Numbered from the stretch's first letter, positions 28,103 through 37,279 are shown. The stretch is DNA of 64,000 bases from Bryobacterales bacterium (GCA_003170295.1 PNAJ01000141.1:1-64000); one strand, 5' to 3'. Translations and numbers: made by a program. Notes: generated by a model from the sequence alone, not told the origin.

Positions 28103-29166
28103 ATCTCTCCCTCTAAAATTTCTCCACTCGCCAACAGCAGCGGCTCATTGGTAACTTCCGGAAATTGCATATTCTGGCTCAGCGTAGAAACATTTCCTAA
28201 TGCCTTTTTATCCTCTTCGCCCGCGCTGGGATTCGGCACCGCGCGGAATTCGATCGTCAAGCCGCGTTCGATCTGACCGAACAACCTCTTCGTGTCCTGC
28301 TTGATCGCAGTCTCTAGCTCGTTCTTTCTGGTTGGCTCGCCCTTGTAATCGATGAGAACGAGGGATGTTGATTCTTCAACAACCTCCTCAACAATTGTCG
28401 TGACCTTCTCGTCAAGCTCGTCCTCAGTACGGGTTCCAGTGAGGCCTGCTTTCTTTAGCCGAGCGCGAATGTCACGAATCTCTTCCAGCTTTTTCCACGC
28501 ATCCAAGAATTTGTTCACGATTGTGGCGAGCCTGTCGATCACGATCAGTCCTGCCACCACCGCGATGGTCGGAATCGACGACGACAATTCTTTCAGTTCT
28601 ACTGCCTGTGGCTGCCCCGTCAGCGCCTCGCTCAAATCACGGATTAGTCTATCGATGAACCTAAGCTCTTTGGCAAATTCATCAAGGTGATTCTCAAAGA
28701 GATCGCGTGGAATCAAGAAAGCTAAATCTGCCGTTCCCGGCGCAAGGGCACTTTCACGGATATTCAGCTCTTCAAGGCTTTGGATAGCGCTTCTCACGAC
28801 TCCAAGGAAAGCATCGCGGCGACTCGCAAGATACTGTACAAAATCCATCGCCACTGACGGCGTCATGGCATTGGATTGGATTGAGGTTTTTACCTTTTCG
28901 GCGATCAAGGGATCAAAAAATTCCGCGCCGCCCATGTCAGCAATTGCTGTGGCTCGAGACGGCGTAATCGAATCGCGAAGCTTCGCGGCGGCAGCTTCAA
29001 ATCCGGCCATTGCGTCGGCAAGAGCGCTTTGGTACGTTGGCTGCGCTGGCGCGGCCACTAGGCTTGTCAGCGCCGCCAGGATCGCCTCCAGGTTTGTCTG
29101 TAGGCCGAGCTTGTTATCCAGCGCGTCCAGAAACTTCAAGGTTCCATAGAGCTTTTGGGCGGTCAT
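28006..29166 (-). CDS. protein of unknown function with Lys/Thr-rich tail
   Basis: The 386-residue protein is mainly helical. One stretch (about 197-215, [19 protein letters not shown]) could be a membrane segment or buried helix. A glutamate-rich region (about 250-268) is followed by a possible alpha/beta part ([11 protein letters not shown]). The last 30 residues are basic and Thr/Ser-rich ([20 protein letters not shown]). No family is recognised. It is clearly less GC-rich than gltD beside it, and its stop codon lies within a few bases of the point where the HicB-like gene is cut, so it looks like an acquired gene. No ribosome-binding site is evident before ATG 29166. Confidence 0.7.
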   Translation of the reverse strand: MTAQKLYGTLKFLDALDNKLGLQTNLEAILAALTSLVAAPAQPTYQSALADAMAGFEAAAAKLRDSITPSRATAIADMGGAEFFDPLIAEKVKTSIQSNAMTPSVAMDFVQYLASRRDAFLGVVRSAIQSLEELNIRESALAPGTADLAFLIPRDLFENHLDEFAKELRFIDRLIRDLSEALTGQPQAVELKELSSSIPTIAVVAGLIVIDRLATIVNKFLDAWKKLEEIRDIRARLKKAGLTGTRTEDELDEKVTTIVEEVVEESTSLVLIDYKGEPTRKNELETAIKQDTKRLFGQIERGLTIEFRAVPNPSAGEEDKKALGNVSTLSQNMQFPEVTNEPLLLASGEILEGEIHGMKATKKTSKTSTTKKEVHKVTKSDKTEDG

Positions 29167-29281
29167 ACTGTTGTGGAAATTGCGTTTATTCTACCAGATT
29201 CAGTTCTCTCAAATGCGGCCAAGAAACGTGCGGTAAAATTATTGCATGAACAAGCAGGATCGGGACCAAATTTCGGGATAA

Positions 29282-29491
29282 ATGACGAAACACGAAATCA
29301 TCCTCTACTGGAGCGACGCAGACCAATCCTTCATCGCCGAAGTCCCCGAACTCGCCGGATGCGCCGCTGACGGCTCGACTCGACAGGAGGCGCTTGCCAA
29401 TGTCGAGGTCGTGATCGATGAGTGGATCGAGACGGCGAAAGAACTCGGCCGTCCTATTCCGGAGCCCAAAGGACGATTGCTGTTCGCGTAA
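29282..29491 (+). CDS. HicB-like antitoxin-type protein
   Basis: The 69-residue protein MTKHEIILYWSDADQSFIAE then VPELAGCAADGSTRQEALANVEVVIDEWIETAKELGRPIPEP is a complete small HicB/UPF0150 fold without a DNA-binding tail. No HicA is next to it; an 11-codon open frame (29246-29281) ends one base before its ATG and may only provide coupling. Such orphan HicB-like proteins are common and their function is usually unknown. Between 29492 and 29834 no gene was recognised. Confidence 0.75.
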   Translation: MTKHEIILYWSDADQSFIAEVPELAGCAADGSTRQEALANVEVVIDEWIETAKELGRPIPEPKGRLLFA

Positions 29492-29834
29492 AACTTCGCC
29501 GCCTTATTCCCTTTCCTTTGTGAGCTTTGCCACTTTGCGTGAAATGTCTTTTGCATTTCTTATCGTACTCTCAGACAGAAAGTTTCCTGCGCAGGAAATG
29601 TCGTATTGCGGTGGTGCTGAGCTTCCGGAGCCCGTCAGACGGCTTGCGGCATCGACTATATGGATGGTGTCGACGGAAGATTTTTGGGATCGATCCTGAT
29701 GGCATTCTGGGAGAGCGGATAGCTATGATCGTCGTACCCATTGGGTTTCAGAGGATTGCGCATCGAAAGCGTGTAGCAGCGGGCGCCCGAAAGGCGTCCG
29801 TAATGTTTGCGCTAGAGGGCAGTCCAAGCCATTA

Positions 29835-29861
29835 GCGGGCCGGTGTGGGAAGCCGGCCCGC
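29835..29861. terminator. strong GC hairpin downstream of the NHL-repeat gene
   Basis: GCGGGCCGG (29835-29843) and CCGGCCCGC (29853-29861) pair perfectly around a nine-base loop. It lies about 30 bases after the stop of the reverse-strand NHL gene at 29891. There is no clear T run on either side, so it may act as a processing hairpin or a weak terminator. Confidence 0.55.
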
Positions 29862-29890
29862 GCACGATTTCTCGTACAGACGTAGTGTCC

Positions 29891-32026
29891 CTATTGCCGC
29901 GTCAGCAATCGCACCGAGTTATTCGCCGTATCCGTAAAATACACGTTGCCCGACGCCGTTACCGCGACCGCCCGAGGATTATTCATCTCCGCGACCGTTG
30001 CCGGGCCGCCGTCGCCCGTGTAGCCTTGGATTCCATTGCCTGCGATGGTCGTGACGGTTCCGCCGAGAGGGAACAGACGGATCGCGTTATTTCCGGTATC
30101 GGCGACATAGATGTTGCCCTGCGCATCCACCGCGATGCCGCTCAACTGGCTGAACTGCGCGGAGGACGCGGGGCCTCCGTCGCCGGTGTAACTGAGCGTC
30201 CCGTTGCCCGCGATGGTCGAGACGATTCCATTCGCGATCATGCGCACCGCGCCGTTATTCGAATCGGCGACGTACACGTTGCCCGAGCTATCGACCGCGA
30301 CGCCCAGCGGATTATAGAATTGCGCGGCCGTCGCAGAGCCTCCGTCGCCGGAATAGCCGATGGTTCCGTTGCCTCCGATGGTCGCGATCACGCCGGTCGA
30401 CGCGTTCACCTTGCGAATCCATCCGTAAAAATCGGCGATATAGAGATTACCCGAGGCATCGATCGCAACGCCGAAAGGAGCCCCCAGCTTCGCGCTGGTA
30501 GCCGCGCCGCCGTCACCCGAGAATCCCTGCGAGCCGCCGGTGCCCGCGACTGTGGAAATGATGCCGCCCTGCGTCACTTTGCGAACCGCCGCGTTGTTTG
30601 AATCGGCGATGTACAAGTTACCCGCCGAATCGATCGCAAGACCGGCGGGCTGGCTCAACTGCGCGCTTGCGGCCGCGCCGCCATCACCTGAAAAACCAGA
30701 ATTTCCATTGCCCGCGAAGGTCGTCACAACGCCCGAGGGCGAGACTATGCGCACGCGATTATTTAAAAAGTCCGAGATATAAATGTTGCCCGCTTTATCC
30801 ACCGCAACACCCGAGGGACCGCTGAACTGCGCGCTGGCGGCCGCGCCACCGTCGCCGCCGAAATTACCCTGCCCGTTCCCCGCGATGGTCGATAGCGTAC
30901 CGCTCGCGATCTTGCGGATGCGATTATTCCAACGGTCGGCCAGGTAGATGTTGCCTGAGGAATCCACCGCGATGCCGCGCGGCGCGGAAAGCTGCGCGTT
31001 GATGGCCGGACCGGCGTCGCCTGCGAACCCGTAACCGCTGTTGCCGGCGAAAGTCGTGATGTTGTTCGTGGAATCCACTTTGCGGATGCGATTGTCGGCA
31101 TACGTTGCGATATACAGATTGCCCGAGGAATCGACCGCGACACCCGCTGGTCCGGCAAGCTTCGCGAGAGTCGCTCCGGCGCCGTCGCCCGAATAGCCGA
31201 AAGCGATCGTGACGACGTTCGACTTGATGGCCGTGCTTCCCGCGATGGTGTTGATATTGCCGTCACTCGTAATCTTGCGCACGATCGCGTTGTTCGTATC
31301 GGCAATATAAACGTTGTTGGACTTATCCACCGTCACGTCTAGGGGTCCATAGAGATTCGCCACGGTGGCTGCGGCGCCGTCCCCTGAAAATCCGGGGGCG
31401 TTTGGACCAAGGCCCGCGATCGTGTTGATGTTGCCGTCGGAGGTGACCTTGCGAATCGCGTTGTTCGCCGAGTCCGCTATATAAAGGTTGCCCGCACCAT
31501 CGACCGCGATCCCCGCTGGCAACTGGAGCTGCGCGCTATTGGCCGGACCGCCGTCGCCGTCGTATCCGGATGTCGGCAAGCCGTAGGCCACGTATCCCGC
31601 GAAGAGGTTGATGTTCCCATCGGAGGTAATGATGCGGATCAGGCTGTTTCCAGTGTCGGCGACATAGATGTTGCCCTTGAAATCGACCGCGACGCCCTGG
31701 GGATTGTTGAATTGGGCTTTGATGGCCGAACCGCCGTCGCCCGCGTAGCCCATGCGTCCCGTGCCCGCCACCAGCGTCAGCGTTCCGCTGGAGGACATCT
31801 TGAACACAGCGTTCGACGAGGTGAAATACACGTTTCCGCCGCCATCGACCGTGACGCGCTGCGGCTGCGTAATGGATGCGCTGAGCGCGGCTACCGGAGT
31901 CGGTATAACGGATCCGCCGGCGACGGTCGAGACCAGATACTGCGGCTGGGCGGCGGCGAAAGCTGCGAAGGCAAAGGCCAGCCCGAGCGATTTAGAAAAT
32001 CGTGAATACAAAAAATACTCTCCCAT
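29891..32026 (-). CDS. secreted 12-unit NHL-repeat beta-propeller protein
   Basis: The 711-residue protein begins with a signal peptide (about 10-27, FSKSLGLAFAFAAFAAAQ). The rest is twelve NHL units of about 50-58 residues, each of the form (I/V)AGNG..GYSGDGG.A..AQ...P.GVAVD..GN(I/L)Y(I/V)AD..NN.(I/V)RK(V/I). Units 3 and 5 carry insertions and the ninth lacks one residue in its blade. Twelve units fit two six-bladed propellers. Such proteins are outer-surface or periplasmic and are thought to bind proteins or sugars; no catalytic motif is visible. The protein ends exactly with the last blade (NNSVRLLTRQ), with no sorting or anchoring domain. It diverges from the VPS10 gene across a palindrome-containing gap. 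Confidence 0.93.
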   Translation of the reverse strand: MGEYFLYSRFSKSLGLAFAFAAFAAAQPQYLVSTVAGGSVIPTPVAALSASITQPQRVTVDGGGNVYFTSSNAVFKMSSSGTLTLVAGTGRMGYAGDGGSAIKAQFNNPQGVAVDFKGNIYVADTGNSLIRIITSDGNINLFAGYVAYGLPTSGYDGDGGPANSAQLQLPAGIAVDGAGNLYIADSANNAIRKVTSDGNINTIAGLGPNAPGFSGDGAAATVANLYGPLDVTVDKSNNVYIADTNNAIVRKITSDGNINTIAGSTAIKSNVVTIAFGYSGDGAGATLAKLAGPAGVAVDSSGNLYIATYADNRIRKVDSTNNITTFAGNSGYGFAGDAGPAINAQLSAPRGIAVDSSGNIYLADRWNNRIRKIASGTLSTIAGNGQGNFGGDGGAAASAQFSGPSGVAVDKAGNIYISDFLNNRVRIVSPSGVVTTFAGNGNSGFSGDGGAAASAQLSQPAGLAIDSAGNLYIADSNNAAVRKVTQGGIISTVAGTGGSQGFSGDGGAATSAKLGAPFGVAIDASGNLYIADFYGWIRKVNASTGVIATIGGNGTIGYSGDGGSATAAQFYNPLGVAVDSSGNVYVADSNNGAVRMIANGIVSTIAGNGTLSYTGDGGPASSAQFSQLSGIAVDAQGNIYVADTGNNAIRLFPLGGTVTTIAGNGIQGYTGDGGPATVAEMNNPRAVAVTASGNVYFTDTANNSVRLLTRQ

Positions 32027-32033
32027 TTACAGT

Positions 32034-32088
32034 CGCATTCCTAGGAATGCGTGCATTCAACTCACAGCAGCATTCCTAGGAATGCTGC
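32034..32088. repeat. two copies of an ATTCC-core palindrome
   Basis: CGCATTCCTAGGAATGCG is a perfect 18-base palindrome at 32034-32051. A second copy with the same 16-base core, extended by GCA/TGC to 22 bases, lies at 32067-32088. They sit between the divergent NHL and VPS10 genes. A close relative (CGCATTCC-TC-GGAATGCG) lies between pdxR and pdxS at 38186-38205, so this is a dispersed element rather than a single operator. Confidence 0.75.
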
Positions 32089-32166
32089 TCCAACGATAGA
32101 CGCGAGACTCTTCTATTTTGGTACATCCGGGGTGCTCCGCGCCACGGTATCCTATATTTCTTAGCT

Positions 32167-35004
32167 ATGCGCCGCGTGATCCCCCTCCTTTTGGCTAGCA
32201 TTTGTATTGCCCAAGTCCCCGATGCGAAGCTTTTTTCGAAGTGGGAATGGCGCAACATCGGACCCGCGACCATGGGCGGACGCATCGCCGATATTGCGGG
32301 CGTTCCCGGCGATCCGAATCTTGTTTATGCCGCTGCGGGATCGGCAGGGCTGTTTAAATCGACCAATGCAGGAACAACATGGAAACCGATTTTCGACCAC
32401 GAGAGCACCATTTCGATTGGCGGCATCGCGATTGACGAGCGCCATCCCGACACGATCTGGGTCGGCACTGGCGAGGCGAATCTGCGAAACAGCGTTAGTT
32501 TCGGCGACGGAGTGTATCTTTCGCGCGACGGTGGGAAATCCTGGCACAACATGGGCCTCAGGGATACGCAGACGATTTCGCGCGTCGTCGTCAATCCGAA
32601 CAATGCCGACATCGCGTACGTGGCCGCGGTGGGTCACACGTTCGGCCCTAACTCTGAACGAGGCGTGTTCGCTACCTTCGATGGCGGCAAGACGTGGAAG
32701 AAAACACTCTTCATCGACGACGTCCACGGTGCCGCCGACCTTGAAATCGATCAATGGAATCCCGATGTCCTTTACGCCACGATGTGGCACTTCGATCGCA
32801 AGCCTTGGACGTTCGAGAGCGGCGACGATAAGGGAGGAGTCTTCAAATCCGTCGACGCGGGACGCACTTGGAAGAAATTGACCAATCTCCCGAAGCTGAT
32901 GGGGCGCATCGGAGTGAAGGTTGCTCCCAGCAATCCGAAAGTGGTCTACGTTATCGCCGAATGCAACGATGGCGTGCTGTTTCGGTCCAATGACGCCGGT
33001 GCGACGTTTGAAAAACTGTCGAGCGACCGGGAACTGGTCGGGCGCGGCTATTACTTCGCAGACATGCGCGTCGACCCCTCCGACGAGAATCGCATTTACG
33101 CGCTGACCAACAATCTGATGCTGTCGGCAGACGGGGGAAAATCCTTCCAGCGCATCGCCGCCAAGGTTCATGGCGATCTACACGCTCTATGGATCGACCC
33201 GAAGAACTCGCGCCGCATTTGGAACGGGAACGATGGAGGGCTCGCCGTTTCACAGGATCGCGGCGACACATGGGAACAGATCAACAACATTCCATTGGGC
33301 CAGTTCTATCAGGTATACGCCGACAATCGCGTGCCGTTTTACAACATCACCGGAGGCATGCAGGATAACGGTTCCTGGACCGGCCCCAGCCGCACGCGGG
33401 AGCCGCAGGGGATCATGAACGACGATTGGCGCATGATCAACGGCTTCGTCGGTTTCGCTGCCTTGAGCGATCCCGACAACCCCGACGTCGTGATCACGGA
33501 GCAATCCGGCGGCGTTTTACTGCGCACCGATTTGAAGACTCGCGAGCAGCAGCAAGTCGGCCCCAATGTCCGCAATAATAACGGAGGCACCGCTGCGGGA
33601 CAGAAGTATCGCTTCAACTGGGACGCGCCGTTCGTCAAATCGCCGTTCGGAAAAAATACCTGGTATCTGGCCGGCAACGCGGTATTCCAATCGAGCGATT
33701 CTGGCCACAGTTGGGAACCCATCAGCGGAGACCTCACGACAAACGATCAAACGAAGATGCAGAACGCCGGCAGTCCCGTATGGATCGAAAATTCGGCCGA
33801 CCTGGTTTACTCGACCATTCTCTCGGTCTCCGAATCGCCCGCGAGACGCGGCGTGATCTGGACCGGCACCGACGACGGCAATCTGCAAATGACCACCGAC
33901 GGAGGGAGCCATTGGACCAATCTGAGCGCGAATCTTCCCGGCATCCCGAAGAACGCGCCGATCTCGCATGTCGAAGCGTCGCGCAAAAACGAGCTCACTG
34001 CTTACGTGTCGCTCGACCTGCACATGTTCGACGATTTCCGCGCCTTCATTTTCCGCACCACCGACGGAGGCAAGACGTTTTCGAAAATCACGAACGGTCT
34101 GCCCGCCAACGGCTGGGTCTGGACCATCCGCGAAGATCCGAAAAATCCTGACCTGCTCTACGCCGGAACCGAGCTCGGATTGTTCGCCAGTTGGAATTCG
34201 GGGAAGAACTGGACGCCGCTGCACCTCGCCAACATGCCGTATTCCATCGCTGTCCGCGACATTGTGATTCAGCTCGATTCGAACGACCTGATCGTCGCCA
34301 CCCACGGGCGCAGCGTCTACGTGCTCGACGATATTTCCGCGCTTCAACAGATGAGCGGCTTGACTTGCCTATTCGAGACGCGGCCGGCGTACCGCCACGC
34401 GATGCGCGCCACGCGATTCGGCATCGGCGATAAGGCGTTCACTGCGCCGAATCCCCCGTATGGTTCATTGATTACGTACTTCCTTTCAAATTCCGCGGAA
34501 GTCCACCTGGAGATCCTCGATGGCCAAGGCACGACGGTGCGCAACCTTCGCGACGCTCCACTCGATGCGGGACTCAACCGGACCGCCTGGGATCTCCGCT
34601 ACGACTCCGCGCGCGGCCCACAGGCATTGCCAGCGTCGTACAAAATCCGTCTCACGGCCGATAATAAGTCTTTCGAGCAGCCCCTCGACTTGCGTATGGA
34701 CCCGAGCGTCTCCGTATCGCCGCAGGACCTCGCAATGCAATTCGACTACGCCCGCCGCGTCCAGCAATTGCAGGCACGTGTCAATGCCACAATTCGCAAG
34801 ATCGACGCGACTGGACATCCGAATCCGCTGCGCGATCGGCTCACGCGACCGCAGAATGCCAGCCGCAGCGAAACCGGTCCACGCCTGCTCGAAAACCTGA
34901 CGTCGCTGGCCACGATGATCGACTCCGCGAACGCGGCTCCGACACCGGCGATGATCGCGTATTTTAACGAACTCAACGCCGCGGTCGAAGCATTGGTAAA
35001 CTGA
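32167..35004 (+). CDS. secreted VPS10/sortilin-like Asp-box propeller protein
   Basis: The 945-residue protein has a short signal peptide (MRRVIPLLLASICIA). It contains at least eleven Asp-box motifs (S-x-D/N-x-G-x-T/S-W/F), such as STNAGTTWKPI, SRDGGKSWHNM, SVDAGRTWKKL, SSDSGHSWEPI and TTDGGSHWTNL, spread from about 55 to 690. They build the large beta-propeller shared by VPS10/sortilin, GH74 and photosynthesis-repair-like proteins. A beta-sandwich and a helical C-terminal part (about 745-945) follow. Acidobacteriota carry many paralogues, often annotated as glycosyl hydrolases, without shown activity. The gene after it starts five bases downstream of its stop, so the three following genes may be one transcript. 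Confidence 0.9.
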   Translation: MRRVIPLLLASICIAQVPDAKLFSKWEWRNIGPATMGGRIADIAGVPGDPNLVYAAAGSAGLFKSTNAGTTWKPIFDHESTISIGGIAIDERHPDTIWVGTGEANLRNSVSFGDGVYLSRDGGKSWHNMGLRDTQTISRVVVNPNNADIAYVAAVGHTFGPNSERGVFATFDGGKTWKKTLFIDDVHGAADLEIDQWNPDVLYATMWHFDRKPWTFESGDDKGGVFKSVDAGRTWKKLTNLPKLMGRIGVKVAPSNPKVVYVIAECNDGVLFRSNDAGATFEKLSSDRELVGRGYYFADMRVDPSDENRIYALTNNLMLSADGGKSFQRIAAKVHGDLHALWIDPKNSRRIWNGNDGGLAVSQDRGDTWEQINNIPLGQFYQVYADNRVPFYNITGGMQDNGSWTGPSRTREPQGIMNDDWRMINGFVGFAALSDPDNPDVVITEQSGGVLLRTDLKTREQQQVGPNVRNNNGGTAAGQKYRFNWDAPFVKSPFGKNTWYLAGNAVFQSSDSGHSWEPISGDLTTNDQTKMQNAGSPVWIENSADLVYSTILSVSESPARRGVIWTGTDDGNLQMTTDGGSHWTNLSANLPGIPKNAPISHVEASRKNELTAYVSLDLHMFDDFRAFIFRTTDGGKTFSKITNGLPANGWVWTIREDPKNPDLLYAGTELGLFASWNSGKNWTPLHLANMPYSIAVRDIVIQLDSNDLIVATHGRSVYVLDDISALQQMSGLTCLFETRPAYRHAMRATRFGIGDKAFTAPNPPYGSLITYFLSNSAEVHLEILDGQGTTVRNLRDAPLDAGLNRTAWDLRYDSARGPQALPASYKIRLTADNKSFEQPLDLRMDPSVSVSPQDLAMQFDYARRVQQLQARVNATIRKIDATGHPNPLRDRLTRPQNASRSETGPRLLENLTSLATMIDSANAAPTPAMIAYFNELNAAVEALVN

Positions 35005-35009
35005 AATCG

Positions 35010-35339
35010 ATGGGCGCACTGAAACGATTTATTTTTTGGGATTTTCCGCGAGGCAGTTGGCAGTACGACGTGATGGTCGGCCTGATTCTGGTCTTCATCT
35101 TCGTAACTCCGAAGACGATTTTCCGCGACCAGCCAAAAGCCGCTAGCGTCAACATCATCCGCAACGGCTTCTGGATCGATCCACAGGTGCTTACCGGAGT
35201 CCCCGAAAACGAATTGCTCTCCAAAGCCTCCACGGCCGTGAACGCGAAGTACAAAACGCATACGATCATCATGAGCGTCGATCCCATTTATAACGACGAG
35301 CAGGAACTCGAAGGCTACATGGCCTATACCAAGCCGTGA
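35010..35339 (+). CDS. single-pass membrane protein paired with LolA-like gene
   Basis: The 109-residue protein has one membrane helix (about 18-36, YDVMVGLILVFIFVTPKTIF) preceded by the motif RFIFWDFPRGSWQ. A periplasmic domain of about 70 residues ends in EGYMAYTKP. I recall the same small protein next to outer-membrane lipoprotein carrier-like genes in other Acidobacteriota. It overlaps the next gene by four bases (GTGA), so they are probably co-translated. Function is unknown; a role with the LolA-like partner is inference. Confidence 0.75.
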   Translation: MGALKRFIFWDFPRGSWQYDVMVGLILVFIFVTPKTIFRDQPKAASVNIIRNGFWIDPQVLTGVPENELLSKASTAVNAKYKTHTIIMSVDPIYNDEQELEGYMAYTKP

Positions 35340-36013
35340 AGCGCGCCTTTTTCATCCTGGTGCTCACCGCGCTGCGCGCTCGTGCGGATTCTCTGAGCGA
35401 AGTCCTCGCCAGAATGGATCAGGCCGCGCGCGCGTTTCGATCTTTATCGGCGGACGTTCATAAGACCGACTACATCGACGTTTTATCCGACACGCAAGTG
35501 GAAGACGCAACATTCAAAATGAAGAAGCAGGCCAAATCCGGCGTAGTGTTGCTCGCTGAGTTTCGCGGCAGGGATCCCCGCAAAATGCGCATCGCCGGCG
35601 AAAAAATTGAATATTACCACCCCAAGGCCAACAGCGTCGAAATTTATGACACGCGCAAGTACACGAAATCGGTAGACCAGATTCTGCTGGTCGGTTTCGG
35701 AGTCTCTTCGGCGGATCTGCAAAAAAAATATAGGATTGTTGTCGGCGGGTCCGAAACGATCAGAGGAGTGAAGACGACGCGCCTCGACTTAACACCCAAA
35801 TCCGCAGAAGCGAAAAAAATCTTCAACATGATTCAGCTCTGGATACCGGAGAACAAAGGCAATCCTATTCAGGAGAAACGGCTGCTCGGCAAAGAGAACA
35901 AGGACTACAATCTTTTCGAGTTTTCTAACGAACAGATCAATCCGGCCTTGTCCGACTCGGACTTTGAGCTCAATCTGCTTCCCGGCGTCAAGCGCATCGT
36001 CGCAGGCAAATAG
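35336..36013 (+). CDS. LolA-like periplasmic outer-membrane lipoprotein carrier family protein
   Basis: GTG 35336 overlaps the upstream stop. The 225-residue protein has a signal peptide (MKRAFFILVLTALRARA-DS) and then the LolA/LolB-type open beta-barrel pattern: helix LSEVLARMDQAARAFRSLSADVHKTDYI, strands FKMKKQAKSGVVLLAEFRG and KMRIAGEKIEYYHPKANSVEIYD, and the late LDLTPKSAEAKKIFNMIQLWI. It would bind an acyl chain, of a lipoprotein or a lipid, in the periplasm. The partner is the membrane protein just upstream. Confidence 0.82.
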   Translation: MKRAFFILVLTALRARADSLSEVLARMDQAARAFRSLSADVHKTDYIDVLSDTQVEDATFKMKKQAKSGVVLLAEFRGRDPRKMRIAGEKIEYYHPKANSVEIYDTRKYTKSVDQILLVGFGVSSADLQKKYRIVVGGSETIRGVKTTRLDLTPKSAEAKKIFNMIQLWIPENKGNPIQEKRLLGKENKDYNLFEFSNEQINPALSDSDFELNLLPGVKRIVAGK

Positions 36014-36044
36014 TGTCTTATCGCGGAGAAATCGTTACTATCAT

Positions 36045-36145
36045 CCCCTTCCTGACGGTCGGGGTTCGGTGGGGAGTATCGAGGGCGGTCGCAGTGCTGA
36101 TAAACGAGATTGCGCTGACACCGAACCCCGACTGTGAAGGAGGGG
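36045..36145. repeat. 101-base element bounded by imperfect 27-base inverted repeats
   Basis: The left end CCCCTTCCTGACGGTCGGGG plus TTCGGTG (36045-36071) is the near-perfect reverse complement of the right end (36119-36145, CACCGAACCCCGAC then TGTGAAGGAGGGG), with about four mismatches. The 47 bases between contain no gene. It could be a MITE-like element or a long structured terminator for the LolA-like gene 30 bases upstream. Confidence 0.6.
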
Positions 36146-36184
36146 GACATGCTTACGATTTTGGCTGTGAACACGCCACTAGGA

Positions 36185-36685
36185 TTACGGCAGCGTCGTC
36201 GCGTCATCCGTAATCGCTTTGGCGATTTGTTCCAACGTCAACCCCACCGCCCCTCGCAGATTGGTCCCGCGAAAGTCTCCGCCGTGCATCCGCACTTCGC
36301 GAAAATCGGAGCCCTGTAGATCCGCGTCCCGAAAGATGCACTCGTTGATCTCCGCGCGGAAGAAATTCGCGCCGGTCAGCTCGGCCCGCGAAAAATCGCA
36401 ATGATCGAGCCTCGCTCCCGTGAAGTTCGCCTCCCGAGCCTTCAGCTCCGTCAAGCTCGAGTGATGCAACCGCGCGTGATAAAAGTGCGCCCCAGTGACG
36501 TCGCTCCCGCTCAAATCCACATCGTAGAACCGCGATTCGTGAAAACTCGCACCGGACGCGATCAAACGGCGCAGATCTGCTCCCGTAAAACTTTCGCCAT
36601 TCAGTGGCGCTCCGCTCAGATCAGCCTGGCGGCCTTCGGAGGGACTAGACAGCCACATCCGGTGCAGTCTTAAGACTGCATCCAT
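36185..36685 (-). CDS. pentapeptide-repeat protein
   Basis: The 166-residue protein is made of about two dozen A(D/N/x)(L/F)xx units from residue 20 to 145 (for example ADLSG, ADLRR, ASFHE, VDLSG, ANFTG, ADLQG, GDFRG, TNLRG). These form a right-handed quadrilateral beta-helix. Short ends flank the helix, and the C-terminus (GLTLEQIAKAITDDATTLP) is alpha-helical. No signal peptide is seen, so it is probably cytoplasmic. Some relatives shield DNA gyrase, but most have no known role. It stands alone between a repeat element and pdxT. Confidence 0.88.
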   Translation of the reverse strand: MDAVLRLHRMWLSSPSEGRQADLSGAPLNGESFTGADLRRLIASGASFHESRFYDVDLSGSDVTGAHFYHARLHHSSLTELKAREANFTGARLDHCDFSRAELTGANFFRAEINECIFRDADLQGSDFREVRMHGGDFRGTNLRGAVGLTLEQIAKAITDDATTLP

Positions 36686-36721
36686 ATTGCCTTCATAAAG
36701 AAGGCATATCGGCGAAAGTGG

Positions 36722-37279
36722 CTATAACTTTTCTAAAAAGCGCCGGTGCACGCGCCCATCGTCCGATAACTCCGGATGAAAAGTCGTCACCATGTGGCGA
36801 CCCTGCTCCGCCCATACCGGGTCGCCATTATATTTCGCGAGCACGCGCACGTCTCCGCCCACGCGGCGGATAATGGGCGCCCGAATGAACACGGCCTCGA
36901 ACGTCCCATCGCCGTTCAAATCGAGCTTCGCAATGCGGCTATCGATCTGCCGTCCATACCCGTTGCGCTCCACATCAATATCCATCAGCCCGAGGCTCAA
37001 CTGCGCTGGATGCGTGACTTCCTTCGCTAGAAGAATCGCCCCCGCGCAAGTTCCGTAAATCGGCTTTCGCTCCCCGAACGCGCGCAGCGGGTCAAGCAGA
37101 TTTTCGTACTCCAGCAGCTTGAGCATGGTCGAGCTCTCGCCGCCGGGCAGGATCAACCCATCGCACCGCGACATCTCCTCGCGCGTGCGCACCTCGATCG
37201 CGCGTCCGCCAGCCTTCTCGATGGCCTTCGCATGAGCCTCGAAGTCGCCCTGCAACGCAAGTATCCCAACCGTCTTCAA
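36722..37279 (-). CDS. pdxT: pyridoxal 5'-phosphate synthase, glutaminase subunit
   Basis: The 185-residue protein is full length. It has the PdxT signatures LALQGDFEAHAKAI, LPGGESSTMLKLL, nucleophile Cys78 in GTCAGAILLAK and the catalytic His168-Glu170 in TTFHPELSDD. It releases ammonia from glutamine and channels it to PdxS. The initiator is TTG (37277-37279), directly after the TGA of pdxS with no gap. Translation must therefore be reinitiated by ribosomes finishing pdxS. Confidence 0.96.
   Translation of the reverse strand: MKTVGILALQGDFEAHAKAIEKAGGRAIEVRTREEMSRCDGLILPGGESSTMLKLLEYENLLDPLRAFGERKPIYGTCAGAILLAKEVTHPAQLSLGLMDIDVERNGYGRQIDSRIAKLDLNGDGTFEAVFIRAPIIRRVGGDVRVLAKYNGDPVWAEQGRHMVTTFHPELSDDGRVHRRFLEKL

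Noticed and set aside
29282-29491. Complete HicAB toxin-antitoxin locus
   Set aside because: No HicA-like frame was found upstream or downstream; only an 11-codon frame precedes the HicB-like gene.
29843-30601. Forward open frame across the NHL gene with repeated Arg/Asp-rich units
   Set aside because: The repeats are the antisense of the NHL repeats; no independent protein pattern.
29891-32026. Regular DNA repeats about every 160 bases as a possible CRISPR-like array
   Set aside because: The period equals the NHL repeat, the units are coding, diverged and far longer than CRISPR repeats, and no cas gene is present.
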